From Microtetraspora niveoalba (GTDB lineage: Bacteria > Actinomycetota > Actinomycetes > Streptosporangiales > Streptosporangiaceae): a stretch of DNA of 64,000 nt. The position numbers were made by a program, and so were the translations under genes. Location: assembly GCF_001570405.1 (NCBI RefSeq), contig NZ_BBYM01000019.1, positions 250,323 through 314,322 on the forward strand, written 5' to 3'. The notes under the pieces were generated by a model. It saw only the letters and a list, made by a program, of their open reading frames with translations. It was not told the origin of the DNA and did no database searches. This document shows, in pieces, positions 52,801 through 61,006 of the stretch. Position 1 is the first letter of the stretch. Each line of letters begins with the position of its first letter.

Positions 52801-53757
52801 TGGGACAGGAGCGTCGAGATGCAGTACCGGCTGGAGCTGATCTCCGACGATCCGTGGATGCACGCCCTCGGCCGGTTCAGCCGGGGATACCTCCACCACT
52901 TCCGCGGCCGTCCGGCGGAGGCGGAGCGGGAACTGGAGCTCGCGCTGGCCGACTTCCGCTCGCTCGGAGAACGCTGGGGCATGGTGACGGCCCTGTCGGG
53001 GCTGGCCGATCTGGCCGCCTGGCGCGGTGAGTGGGCACGGTCGGCGGCGCTGACCGACGAGGCGCTCGATCTCGCCGAACGGCTGGACGCCACCGTCGAC
53101 GTGGCCGAGATGTTGTGCCGGCGTGCCGAGAGCCGGAGCCGCGACGGCGACGACACCGGGGCCCTGACCGACTACGAACGCGCCATCGAGCTGGCCCGGC
53201 GTGCCGGCGCTCCCGAAATGGTCGCGACCGCTCATCTCGGGCTCGGCGAGCTGGCCCGGCTGCGCGGCGACCTGGCCGAGGCGACCAGGAACTGCCGGCT
53301 CGCGCTGGAGACCTGTACGAGGGACACGTTCAGCGCGGAGGAGGCACGGGCGCGGACGTGCGTCGCGCTGGGGTGGATCTCCGAGGCGGAGGGCGACGCC
53401 GACGCCGCGCTGGCCTGGCATCGGCGCGCGCTCGCGGTCGCGCACGAGCGCCGCGACCTGCCGCTGACGGCCCTGATCGCCGAGGGCATCGCCGGGGCGA
53501 CGTTGCTGGCCGGCGACCCGGAACAGGCCGCGCTGCTGCTCGGCCTGGGCGGCGCGCTGCGCGGCTGCGTGTGGATCGGCCACCCCGACCTCGTGCGCGT
53601 CGCCGGACGCGCCCGCAGGTTGCTCGGGAGCAGCGCGTACGAGTCGGCGCGCGCCAGAGGAGAGGCCATGGGCCGCGCCGCGCGGGTATCCATGGGGAGC
53701 ACCCCCGACCCCATGCCGTCGATCATGCGGGAGCATCTGGCGGCGCTCGGCCGCTGA
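49837..53757 (+). CDS. AfsR-like large regulator: SARP/BTAD, NB-ARC ATPase, TPR
   Basis: 1306 aa. An OmpR-type winged helix (MRFGILGPTDVRRDDGSVVA, RLRALLAMLLLDAGRVVTVERLIDGLYG) is interrupted by a Gly/Pro/Ala insertion at ~80-135. Then comes a BTAD domain (VDAHRFDRLVAGGREAL to AELAAVHIAMLRGD, ~160-310). A Ser/Thr/Pro-rich linker of about 175 residues follows (~315-488). The STAND/NB-ARC ATPase has Walker A GPGGTGKT at ~521 and Walker B LLVLDNCEH. C-terminal TPR-like helices run from ~820 on. Such proteins activate antibiotic or secondary-metabolite genes. The ATG at 49837 gives the canonical FGILGP N-terminus. Target genes cannot be read from the sequence; the efflux gene just downstream is a candidate. 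Confidence 0.9.
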   Translation: MRFGILGPTDVRRDDGSVVAVGGPRLRALLAMLLLDAGRVVTVERLIDGLYGTEPPAAAGNALQAQVSRLRALLSSPPPHGTAGAHGTTRPSSGGASPFGRTGPGAVGSAEAAGTTGPGDKTAGTPDRPTALRNAVANADATVNRAVVVRHPAGYMLAVDPADVDAHRFDRLVAGGREALASGVPARAATTLRAALDLWRGPAFADVGDAPFAAAQAARLDELRLTAAEDHAQATLALGGHRELVAPLQGLVAAHPLRERLHGLLMRALYASGRQAEALARYEELRRRLADELGADPSAELAAVHIAMLRGDPALAPVSINSPSPAAGVSPGSSTPAFTPSSISPPATESTAPTSPTSWASATSIDSASAVSPARPASSTPKPRSPTQVTAASPASGTSIDSASSAASIASPDSSRSAASLPGSSPDPTGSTTSLFGTSPRSSESSTSVATSPDPTGSNASVPGAPPNSTGSPTSVPGVDSASSTPVHQGLAAQITSLIGRTAELNQVDTLLSESRLVTLTGPGGTGKTRLALEAASRQDGDVCFVELAQLADGAEVPQAVLSALGLRQAGPITFAPGAQAPDPSSRLASALASRPLLLVLDNCEHVVDAAARLTARLLASCPDLRVLATSREALGITGERLCPVPPLALPPAGTPASDLPAYAAVRLFAERAIAVRPDFRLEEDEAEAAVSICRALDGLPLAIELAAARLRSLTASEVAVRLGAAGDGTSRARFELLSRGSRTAQPRHRTLRKVVEWSWDLLDKSEQTLARRLTVFAGGAALEAAERVCDLPDTDGVLASLVDKSLVEVVGGRYRMLETIRAFCAERLAEAGEEERLRRAHTAYFTELAETADPYLRRTEQLEWLRRLDVEHDNLHAALHRSTEAGDIGAALRLLSALAGYWFLRGLRAEGAALATALLRRMGPRPPDGLDEEHALCVLTAAATGACPPEVEASLEGAIRLVDAWDTAPRQLWTSVLRAVVVGPPSDWDRSVEMQYRLELISDDPWMHALGRFSRGYLHHFRGRPAEAERELELALADFRSLGERWGMVTALSGLADLAAWRGEWARSAALTDEALDLAERLDATVDVAEMLCRRAESRSRDGDDTGALTDYERAIELARRAGAPEMVATAHLGLGELARLRGDLAEATRNCRLALETCTRDTFSAEEARARTCVALGWISEAEGDADAALAWHRRALAVAHERRDLPLTALIAEGIAGATLLAGDPEQAALLLGLGGALRGCVWIGHPDLVRVAGRARRLLGSSAYESARARGEAMGRAARVSMGSTPDPMPSIMREHLAALGR

Positions 53758-53824
53758 CGGCCCGCCCGGCCACGGTCAGCGTCTCGTCGGCGTCCTGTCA
53801 GCGTGCCCGCCGAAGCTCACTTCC

Positions 53825-55387
53825 ATGGAAACCACCCCCGAAGGCGCCTCCGCACGCCGCTGGGGCACGCTGGTGATCGCGTGCCTCGCCGTGTTGCTGC
53901 TCTCCGTCGATCTCACCGTGCTCCACCTCGCCGTGCCCAAGCTGGCCGCCGACATGAGCCCCTCGGCCACCGAACTGCTGTGGATCACCGACATCTACGG
54001 CTTCGCGCTGGCCGGACTGCTCGTCGCCATGGGCAACCTCGGCGACCGGATCGGCCGCAAGCGGCTGCTGCTCGTCGGCACCCTGATGTTCGGCGCGGCC
54101 TCCCTGCTCACCGCGTACGCCCCGAACCCTGAATCGCTCATCGCCGCCCGCGCCGTGCTGGGCGTCGCCGGCGCGACGATCATGCCGTCCACGCTGTCGC
54201 TCATCCGCAACGTGTTCACCGACCCGAAGGAGCGGACCTCCGCCATCGGCATCTGGAGCAGCGTCTCCGCCGTCGGCTTCGCGCTCGGGCCGGTCGTCGG
54301 CGGGGCACTGCTCGACAGGTTCTGGTGGGGGTCGGTCTTCCTGATCAACCTGCCCGTGGTGGCGGTGATCTTCGCCGCCGGGATCGTCGTGTTGCCGGAG
54401 TCGCGCAACCCCCGCCCGGGACGGCTCGACGTGATCAGCGTCCCGCTCTCGATCGTCAGCGTGCTCGCGCTCGTCTACGCGCTGAAGGAGGCCGCGCACG
54501 GAGGACTCGTCCGCGTCCCCGTCGTCGTCGCGGCCCTGGTCGGAACCGTCGCTCTCGTCGTCTTCGTCCGGCGGCAGACGCGGCTCGCCGAACCGCTCAT
54601 CGACGTACGGCTGTTCCGGCGGCGGGCCTTCTCCGCCTCGGTGTGCGCCGAGCTCGTCACGATGTTCGCCATGCTGGCCCTGTCCCTGGTCTTCGCACAG
54701 TACTTCCAGCTCGTGGCGGGCCTGTCGCCGCTGGCCGCCGCGCTCGCGAGCCTGCCGGGCGGCCTGGCGGGGGGCGCGGGCGGCGCGCTCGCCGGGCCCC
54801 TCGTGCAGCGCTGGGGCCGGGCGCGGGTCGTCGCCACGGGCCTGGCGATGATCGCGGCCGGGGTCGCGATGTTCTCCGGCATCGGGACCGAACTCCACTA
54901 TCCCTACATCCTGGCCGCGATGGTCGTCCAGGGCATCGGGACGGGACTCGCCTTCGCCGTCACCAACGACACGCTCCTCGCCTCCGCGCCGAAGGAGCGT
55001 GCGGGCGCGGCCGGCGCGATCTCCGAGACCGCACACGAGATGGGCGGCGCCCTCGGCATCGCCGTACTGGGCAGCGTGCTGAACGGCGTCTACGGCGGTG
55101 GGCTGCGGCTCCCTGCGGGCCTTCCCTCCGGAGCGGAGGAGCGGATCCGCGAGACGCTCGCCGGCGCGTACGAGGTGGCGGCCACGCTGCCCGCCGACAT
55201 GGCGGCGGCTGTCAGGGCGGCGGCAGGACGAGCCTTCGTCGACGGCCTCCACATGACCGTGCTGACCGGCGCGGGCATCCTGCTCGCCCTCGCGCTGCTC
55301 TCGCTGTACGCGCTGCGCGGCATCCCGAAGGTCATCGCCGAGCCCGCGGGCTCGGCGGCCGACCCCGTACGCGAGGGGATCAGCTGA
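53825..55387 (+). CDS. MFS drug-efflux transporter, DHA2 family
   Basis: 520 aa with about 14 hydrophobic segments. DHA2 signatures: LDLTVLHLAVP-like (LLSVDLTVLHLAVPKL) in helix 1, motif A GNLGDRIGRKRLLLVG, and motif C in GFALGPVVGGALL. Resembles QacA/EmrB-type proton-coupled multidrug exporters. Its start is 67 nt after the AfsR-like regulator, which may control it. The last 8 nt overlap the convergent DUF402 gene. Confidence 0.92.
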   Translation: METTPEGASARRWGTLVIACLAVLLLSVDLTVLHLAVPKLAADMSPSATELLWITDIYGFALAGLLVAMGNLGDRIGRKRLLLVGTLMFGAASLLTAYAPNPESLIAARAVLGVAGATIMPSTLSLIRNVFTDPKERTSAIGIWSSVSAVGFALGPVVGGALLDRFWWGSVFLINLPVVAVIFAAGIVVLPESRNPRPGRLDVISVPLSIVSVLALVYALKEAAHGGLVRVPVVVAALVGTVALVVFVRRQTRLAEPLIDVRLFRRRAFSASVCAELVTMFAMLALSLVFAQYFQLVAGLSPLAAALASLPGGLAGGAGGALAGPLVQRWGRARVVATGLAMIAAGVAMFSGIGTELHYPYILAAMVVQGIGTGLAFAVTNDTLLASAPKERAGAAGAISETAHEMGGALGIAVLGSVLNGVYGGGLRLPAGLPSGAEERIRETLAGAYEVAATLPADMAAAVRAAAGRAFVDGLHMTVLTGAGILLALALLSLYALRGIPKVIAEPAGSAADPVREGIS

Positions 55388-55889
55388 CCAGGGAGAGCCA
55401 GCGGTGGTGGGCCCCGCCGAAGGGGCCGTCCCCGCTGCGCACCGCGTCCATCAGCCAGGCCGCCGTCCGCTCCGCCTCGCTGACGATGTCGGCCGGATAG
55501 CCGTACAGCACCTGGTGCTCGGCGAACTCGTCCTCGTCGTCCAGATGTATGCGGCCGTCCCGGAGCCGCAGCACGTCGAGATCCAGGTCGACCATGGTGA
55601 CCTCGCCGTCGCGCCACTCGGGCACGGTGGTGATGTCGCAGTAGACGGCCGTCTTGTGGTCGTCGGGATTGAACGTGGCCGTCCACCACGCCTGGCGGGG
55701 AAACAGGATGACGAACGGCAACTCCCACACGACCGGCGGCTCCTCGCCCCTGCGGCCGCGGGTCCCCGCCGGACATCCCACCCAGACGCCGAACTCGTCG
55801 TCTCCGAGCAGGCGCGCCGGATGGTTCCAGTGCAGCGACCCGCCGTATTTGCGGTAGACGACCCTGACCTGATCCGCCTCGGTCGTCAC
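55380..55889 (-). CDS. DUF402 family protein
   Basis: 169 aa from the GTG at 55889. Sequence VRVVYRKYGGSLHWNHPARLLGDDEFGVWVGCPAG and VDLDLDVLRLRDGRIHLDDEDEF match the DUF402 (FomD/YgaC-like) fold. This includes DxDxD-type acidic metal-binding residues (MVDLDLDVL, HLDDEDEFAEH). Relatives hydrolyse nucleotide phosphates or phosphodiesters; the substrate here is unknown. An upstream extension of the frame overlaps RNase J and is not coding. Confidence 0.82.
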   Translation of the reverse strand: MTTEADQVRVVYRKYGGSLHWNHPARLLGDDEFGVWVGCPAGTRGRRGEEPPVVWELPFVILFPRQAWWTATFNPDDHKTAVYCDITTVPEWRDGEVTMVDLDLDVLRLRDGRIHLDDEDEFAEHQVLYGYPADIVSEAERTAAWLMDAVRSGDGPFGGAHHRWLSLVS

Positions 55890-55962
55890 ACGGCCCCTTC
55901 CTCCCGAACGTCGACGATCAGGCCGAACGTACGCGTTGCCGGGCCGGTCGCACAAGGCGGGA

Positions 55963-55992
55963 AGCACCGGGGAACGCGCGTTCCCCGGTGCT
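55963..55992. terminator. Perfect palindromic terminator of the RNase J gene
   Basis: A 30-bp perfect palindrome (AGCACCGGGGAACGC joined to its reverse complement), seven bases beyond the RNase J stop on the minus strand. It would fold as a ~13-bp stem with a tight CGCG tip. Confidence 0.8.
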
Positions 55993-55999
55993 CCCTCCG

Positions 56000-57685
56000 C
56001 TATACCTCGACCACCACGGGGATGATCATCGGGCGGCGGCGGTAGGTGTCGCTCACCCACCGGCCGACCGTACGGCGTACCGCGCGGCGGATCTGCTGCA
56101 CGTCCGCGACCCCGTCGGACGCGGCCTCCTGGAGGGCGGCCTCGATCTGCGGGATGACCCCGTCGAACGCGTCCGGGTCGATGCCGGAACCGCGTGCGGT
56201 GATCTCGGGGCCGCCGGTCAGCTTGCCGGTCGTCGAGTCGACCACCACGACGACGGAGATGAACCCCTCGTCGCCGAGGATGCGCCGGTCCTTGAGCGCG
56301 ATGTCCGTGATGTCGCCGACAGAGGTGCCGTCGACGAATACGTAGCCGCAGGAGACGGCACCCGTGATCTTGGCCTGCCCGTCGACGAGATCGACCACCA
56401 CGCCGTCCTCGGCGATGACGATGTTCTCGTCGGGAACACCGGTCAGCCGTGCGAGCTGGGCGTGCGCCCGCAGGTGCCGCCACTCCCCGTGTACGGGCAT
56501 GAAGTTCGACGGCTTGGTGAGGTTGAGCACGTACAGCAGCTCGCCCGCGGCCGCGTGGCCGGAGACGTGGACGCGCGCGTTGCCCTTGTGCACGACGCGG
56601 GCGCCCCACCGGCTCAGGCCGTTGATGACCTTGTTGACCGCCGTCTCGTTGCCCGGGACCAGGGACGACGCCAGCAGCACCGTGTCGCCGGCCGCGATCC
56701 GGATGGGATGGTCGCGGTTGGCCATCCGCGACAGCGCGGCCATCGGCTCACCCTGGGACCCGGTGCAGATCAGCACCACGTCCTCCGGCGGCCGCTCCTC
56801 GATCTCGCGGGAGTCGACCAGCAGCCCGGCCGGCACCCGGAGGTAGCCGAGCTCGCGGGCCACACCCATGTTGCGGACCATGGACCGGCCGATCAGCGCC
56901 ACCTTGCGCCCGTGTTTCTCCGCCGCGTCCATGATCTGCTGTACACGGTGGATGTGCGAGGCGAAGCTCGCCACGATGATGCGCTTCTCCGCGGTGCGGA
57001 AGACGTCGTCGATGACCGGGGCGATGTCCCGCTCACTGGTGACGAACCCGGGCACCTCGGCGTTCGTCGAGTCCGACATCAGCAGGTCGACGCCCTCGGC
57101 GCCGAGCCGCGCGAACCCGCCGAGGTCGGTCAGCCGCCCGTCCATCGGGAGCTGGTCCATCTTGAAGTCGCCGGTGTGCAGCACGATGCCGGCCGGCGTC
57201 CTGATGGCGACCGCGAGCGCGTCCGGGATCGAGTGGTTGACCGCGAAGAACTCGCACTCGAACGGCCCGAACCGGCGCCGCTCCCCCTCGACGACCTCGA
57301 CCTTGACCGGCTGCATCCGGTGTTCGGTGAGCTTGCTCTCGATCAGGCCCAGGGTCAGCCGCGACCCGACCAACGGCAGGTCCCGCCGCTCCCGGAGGAG
57401 GTACGGGACCGCGCCGATGTGGTCCTCGTGGGCGTGGGTCAGCACGACGGCCTCGATGTCGTCCAGGCGGTCGCGGATGTAGTCGAAGTCGGGCAGGATC
57501 AGATCGACGCCCGGCTGCTCGGGATCGGGGAAGAGCACCCCGCAGTCGACCACGAGCAGGCGTCCGTCGAACTCGAAGACCGCCATGTTGCGGCCGATCT
57601 CGCCGAGGCCGCCGAGCGCGACGATGCGCAGGCCGCCAGCGGGCAGCGGCGGCGGAGGCCCGAGTTCGGGATGCGGATGGCTCAT
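56000..57685 (-). CDS. rnj: Ribonuclease J
   Basis: 561-aa metallo-beta-lactamase/beta-CASP RNase with endo- and 5'-exonuclease activity in mRNA decay. Motifs: LGGLGEIGRNM at the N-terminus, metal-binding HAHEDHIG, the beta-CASP segment (IICTGSQGEPMAAL-like: VLICTGSQGEPM), and the C-terminal HVSGHAAAGELL and PVHGEWRHL. Downstream of dapA in the same direction with a 136-nt gap, a conserved actinobacterial arrangement. Confidence 0.95.
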   Translation of the reverse strand: MSHPHPELGPPPPLPAGGLRIVALGGLGEIGRNMAVFEFDGRLLVVDCGVLFPDPEQPGVDLILPDFDYIRDRLDDIEAVVLTHAHEDHIGAVPYLLRERRDLPLVGSRLTLGLIESKLTEHRMQPVKVEVVEGERRRFGPFECEFFAVNHSIPDALAVAIRTPAGIVLHTGDFKMDQLPMDGRLTDLGGFARLGAEGVDLLMSDSTNAEVPGFVTSERDIAPVIDDVFRTAEKRIIVASFASHIHRVQQIMDAAEKHGRKVALIGRSMVRNMGVARELGYLRVPAGLLVDSREIEERPPEDVVLICTGSQGEPMAALSRMANRDHPIRIAAGDTVLLASSLVPGNETAVNKVINGLSRWGARVVHKGNARVHVSGHAAAGELLYVLNLTKPSNFMPVHGEWRHLRAHAQLARLTGVPDENIVIAEDGVVVDLVDGQAKITGAVSCGYVFVDGTSVGDITDIALKDRRILGDEGFISVVVVVDSTTGKLTGGPEITARGSGIDPDAFDGVIPQIEAALQEAASDGVADVQQIRRAVRRTVGRWVSDTYRRRPMIIPVVVEV

Positions 57686-57821
57686 GAGAACACCTCGATC
57701 CGCTCGCCGCGGGCCCCGATCATTGCCCCGCTCACCGGACCTCCCCGTCGGTCGGCTGCGTCCCCCGGGAATCGCGACCGTTATGTCTGGTGATGCACTC
57801 GCTCATTCGTCTCCATAGTTA

Positions 57822-58739
57822 CTAGCTATCTGCAAGCTTCAGGCCGCCCGCGACGAGGTCGACGCGCAGCATCGAGGTCTGCTCCTCGGTCGCGTCGACG
57901 AGCGGCAGCCGTACGTGGCCGGCGTCCTGGCCGATCAGGCGCAGCGCGGCCTTGGACGCGATCGCCCCCTGGGTCCGCGTCATGATGCCCGCGACCACGG
58001 GGAGCAGCCGGCGGTGCACCTCCAGTGCGCCGGCGACGTCGCCCGACCTGTGGCGCTCGATCATCGACGCGAGGTCCGCGCCGGCCACGTGACCCACCAC
58101 GCTGACGAAACCGGCGGCGCCCACGGACAGCCACGCCAGGTTCACCAGGTCGTCCCCCGAGTAGAACACCAAATCGGTGGCCGCCATGACCTGCGAGCCC
58201 GCGAACAGGTCGCCCTTGGCGTCCTTGACCGCGACGATCCGGGGATGCTGGGCGAGCCGGATGAGCGTCACAGTCTCGATGGGCACCCCCGTCCGGCCGG
58301 GAATGTCATAAAGCATCACGGGAAGGCCGGTAGCGTCAGCCACAGCGGTGAAATGACGATAAAGGCCTTCTTGCGGCGGTTTATTGTAATAGGGAGTCAC
58401 CACCAACAGACCATGCGCTCCGGCGCGCTCCGCGGCCCGGGCCAGTTCCACGCTGTGATGCGTGTCATTGCTGCCGGCTCCGGCCACGACCGTGGCCCGG
58501 TCGCCCACCGCCTCGATCACCGCGCGGAGGATGCGATCCTTCTCGTCGTCGGTCGTGGTGGGGGACTCTCCGGTCGTGCCGCTCACGACCAGTCCGTCGT
58601 TGCGCTGCTCGTCGACCAGATAGGCGGCGAGACGCTGGACACCCTCGTAATCGACCGCTCCGTCCTTGGTGAACGGGGTGACCATGGCGGTCAGCATGCG
58701 GCCGAAGGGGGCGTCGGAGGTTCCAGTTGGCGATGCCAT
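57822..58739 (-). CDS. dapA: 4-hydroxy-tetrahydrodipicolinate synthase
   Basis: 305-aa TIM-barrel aldolase condensing pyruvate with aspartate semialdehyde for lysine and diaminopimelate synthesis. SGTTGESPT phosphate/substrate loop, catalytic Tyr in LYDIPGRTG, and Schiff-base Lys in IVAVKDAKGD. The ATG at 58739 (MASPTGTSDAPFGRML) has no Shine-Dalgarno close by (GGAGG lies 21 nt upstream), so the start is a little uncertain. Confidence 0.95.
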   Translation of the reverse strand: MASPTGTSDAPFGRMLTAMVTPFTKDGAVDYEGVQRLAAYLVDEQRNDGLVVSGTTGESPTTTDDEKDRILRAVIEAVGDRATVVAGAGSNDTHHSVELARAAERAGAHGLLVVTPYYNKPPQEGLYRHFTAVADATGLPVMLYDIPGRTGVPIETVTLIRLAQHPRIVAVKDAKGDLFAGSQVMAATDLVFYSGDDLVNLAWLSVGAAGFVSVVGHVAGADLASMIERHRSGDVAGALEVHRRLLPVVAGIMTRTQGAIASKAALRLIGQDAGHVRLPLVDATEEQTSMLRVDLVAGGLKLADS

Positions 58740-58833
58740 AGACCGAACGCTACCCGGATCCTCCGAAACGGTGGACCTCGCCACCCCGTTACCCGGACGG
58801 CACCGCCCGGACCGGGTCAGGTCGGGATGGAAA

Positions 58834-58877
58834 GAGGCCGCTGATATGTGCTCGGGGGTACACAGATCAGCGGCCTC
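58834..58877 (-). terminator. Long near-perfect hairpin, terminator of the 58991-59308 gene
   Basis: A 12-bp stem GAGGCCGCTGAT/ATCAGCGGCCTC, an A-G mismatch, then a 4-bp stem TGTG/CACA and a 10-nt loop. On the minus strand it is followed by TTT. It lies beyond the stop of the small leftward gene and about 95 nt before dapA, so it separates the two transcripts. Confidence 0.75.
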
Positions 58878-58990
58878 TACTCCTGGAATCGCCGCGCCTT
58901 ACGCACGCGTTACACGCAGCCGACGAGAATTTTCCGAATCTCCGGCCGGAGGGCGTTCTCCCAGGTCACGGCCAGGGGTCGGCGAGGGGC

Positions 58991-59308
58991 TCAGCGGGCC
59001 TCACCGAGGAGCAGCCTGAGCCAGAGGACCTCCATCCTGGCCGTCACGAGGCGATCGCTTTCATGGACGTGCGCGCCGTCCGGCCCGCGTACCGTCCGGC
59101 GGATGAACATCAGGCCGCCCGAGTGGCACAGCTCATAGATCGTCGCCTTGCATTCGCAGGTGTGTCTGCGGACGCGAACCCGGTCGCTTCGCTGGGCCGG
59201 GGGGAGCCAGCGGATCTTCTCGTGCCCCTTTTGCAAGGGGGCCACGTGAACACCGTGATACGGCCCCGGAATCAGGCTCTCCACAACCGGCTTTTCGGGC
59301 GTATCCAT
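58991..59308 (-). CDS. Small Cys-containing protein of unknown function
   Basis: 105 aa from the ATG at 59308 (MDTPEKPVVESLIPGPYHGV; AAAGGTG upstream). The centre reads RRHTCECKATIYELCHSGGLMFIRRT, with a CxC and a third Cys that could bind metal or form a disulfide. It is divergent from a GntR/UTRA regulator with 127 nt between starts and is followed by a strong terminator. I do not recognise the family. Gene pairs like this, a small protein beside a GntR or XRE regulator, are common in Streptosporangiales. Confidence 0.6.
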   Translation of the reverse strand: MDTPEKPVVESLIPGPYHGVHVAPLQKGHEKIRWLPPAQRSDRVRVRRHTCECKATIYELCHSGGLMFIRRTVRGPDGAHVHESDRLVTARMEVLWLRLLLGEAR

Positions 59309-59435
59309 CGCCGACACACCTTTCACCATCTGATCCGTAAAGTTGGAATCACAGACACGAGCCATTACTCTGGGTTGTCCATCGGATACGCCAAGATTGG
59401 GCGACCGCATCAAAGCCCACCCCCAGGGATGGATG

Positions 59436-60173
59436 ATGGCCAATTCCGATCCGGTCTACCTGCGCGTTGTCGAGGACATCCGACGTCAGATCGTCGATGG
59501 CACTCTGCCGCCGGGCGCACCGATCCCCTCACGCCACCAGATCACGCGGAAGTACGGCGTCGGCGAGACCGCTGCCAGGCACGCCCTGCGTGTGCTCGCG
59601 CACGAAGGTCTCATCGTCGGCCGTGTCGGCTCCGGCCACCGCGTCCGAGAAAAACCGATATTGCTGCCGCTCTACCGCAGCCGCCTGCCGGACACCCTGG
59701 CCACCCTGCCATCCGACGTCCAGGGCGGGGGCTATCGCCCCACCTGGAGCTGGCGCAGCGAGCTTTCGGAGCCTCCTCCGGAGATCGCCCAGCGCCTGCG
59801 GCTCGGTCAGGGCAGCCGGGTCACCAAGGTCTTCCATGTGATACGCGGCGACGGACGGCCCATCCAACTGGCCACCTCCTACGAACTGCTGGAGTTCAGC
59901 CAGGGGCAGGCCCCCGACGAGGGCACCACAGAGCGCAGGAGCGTCCTGGAACGCATGGCGGTCTCCGGCACGAAGGTCACCGAGATCAGCGAGAGCGTGC
60001 ACGTCAGGGTGCCCCAGCCGACCGAGAGCGATCTGCTCGAGCTCCCGGCCGGGGTCCAGGTGATGCACATCGAGCGCACCCACTGGACCGGAGACCGTCC
60101 GGTGGAGACCAGCGACATCGTGATCCCGGGCGACAGGTTCCGCCTGGTCTACGGGATCCCGGTCCAGCTCTGA
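59436..60173 (+). CDS. GntR-family regulator with UTRA domain
   Basis: 245 aa from the second of two adjacent ATGs (59433 or 59436; AGGGA is 6 nt before the latter). N-terminal GntR winged helix (PVYLRVVEDIRRQIVDGTLPPGAPIPSRHQ, GVGETAARHALRVLAHEGLIVGRVGSGHRV) and a C-terminal UTRA ligand-binding domain (RVTKVFHVIRGDGRPIQLATSYELLEF, TESDLLELPAGVQVMHIERTHW). HutC-type regulators sense small metabolites through UTRA. The likely target is the divergent small gene or its own transcript. Confidence 0.88.
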   Translation: MANSDPVYLRVVEDIRRQIVDGTLPPGAPIPSRHQITRKYGVGETAARHALRVLAHEGLIVGRVGSGHRVREKPILLPLYRSRLPDTLATLPSDVQGGGYRPTWSWRSELSEPPPEIAQRLRLGQGSRVTKVFHVIRGDGRPIQLATSYELLEFSQGQAPDEGTTERRSVLERMAVSGTKVTEISESVHVRVPQPTESDLLELPAGVQVMHIERTHWTGDRPVETSDIVIPGDRFRLVYGIPVQL

Positions 60174-60225
60174 CTGTCGGTGGCCGCTGGTAGAACCGAT
60201 CCGGATTCCCCGTCCGGAGGTGGCG

Positions 60226-60906
60226 ATGCGCGTCAAGGATCTGCCCGTGACCGACCAGCCCCGAGAGCGCCTGCTCGCCTCGGGCCCGGGCGCGCTCGCC
60301 GACCGTGAGCTGCTCGCGCTGCTGCTCGGCTCGGGCAGCAGGGGCACCAACGCCGTCGAGCTGGCCTCACGGCTGATCGCCCACTGCGGCGACCTCGGAG
60401 AGCTGGGCCGGGCCGAGCCCCACCGCCTGCTGGCGGTCCCCGGCGTGGGGCCCGCCAAGGCCGCCCGCGTCGCCGCCGCCTTCCAGCTCGTACGGCGCGC
60501 CCAGGCCGAGCCGGAGCGCACCCGCATCACCTGCTCGGGAGACCTGGCCGCGGCCGCGGCGCCGCTCCTGCACGGCCAGGCGAAGGAACGCCTGGTCGTG
60601 CTGGTCTGCGACGCCAGGGGCAACGTGCTGAGGCGGGCCCTGGCCAGCGAGGGGGGCAGCGACCACACCCCCGCACCTGTTCGCGACATCATCACCACCG
60701 TCCTCGTCTGCGGCGGGGCCGCCTTCGGCCTCGCCCACAACCACCCCTGCGGCTCACTGGAGCCCAGCCAGGCCGATCTCGAGGTCACCGCCCGCCTGCA
60801 CGAGGCGGCCGAGACCGTCGGCCTGCGCTTCCTCGACCACGTGATCGTCACCGACACACGCTGGCGCCGCATCCCGCTCCCCTCCGAAGTCGCACCCGTC
60901 AAATGA
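60226..60906 (+). CDS. radC: RadC-family JAB1/MPN protein
   Basis: 226 aa from the ATG at 60226 (GGAGG 5 nt upstream). N-terminal helix-hairpin-helix region (LLALLLGSGSRGTNAVELASRLI, LLAVPGVGPAKAARVAAAF) and a C-terminal JAB1/MPN metalloprotease-like domain with AHNHPCGSLEPSQADLEVT (HxH...D zinc site). RadC's DNA-repair role is historical and not well supported, so molecular function is open. The last base of its reading frame runs into the operator-like dyad of the next gene. Confidence 0.9.
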   Translation: MRVKDLPVTDQPRERLLASGPGALADRELLALLLGSGSRGTNAVELASRLIAHCGDLGELGRAEPHRLLAVPGVGPAKAARVAAAFQLVRRAQAEPERTRITCSGDLAAAAAPLLHGQAKERLVVLVCDARGNVLRRALASEGGSDHTPAPVRDIITTVLVCGGAAFGLAHNHPCGSLEPSQADLEVTARLHEAAETVGLRFLDHVIVTDTRWRRIPLPSEVAPVK

Positions 60907-60936
60907 TACGTCTGGTTGTATCCTTCCGTCTAATAC
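60905..60936. promoter_or_regulatory. Candidate operator of the first double-GntR gene
   Basis: A dyad GATAC-N8-GTATC (60905-60922), overlapping the radC stop, contains TACGTCTGGT. A second related word, TCCGTCTAAT, follows at about 60925-60934. A third copy, TACGTCTAGT, occurs upstream of the second double-GntR gene. Candidate binding site of these regulators. Confidence 0.5.
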
Positions 60937-61006
60937 ACGGGAATGCTTCGCCTGTACGGACATAGCCCGACGGGGCCCCTCGATACTGGTCGCCTATGGT
61001 GCGCAC

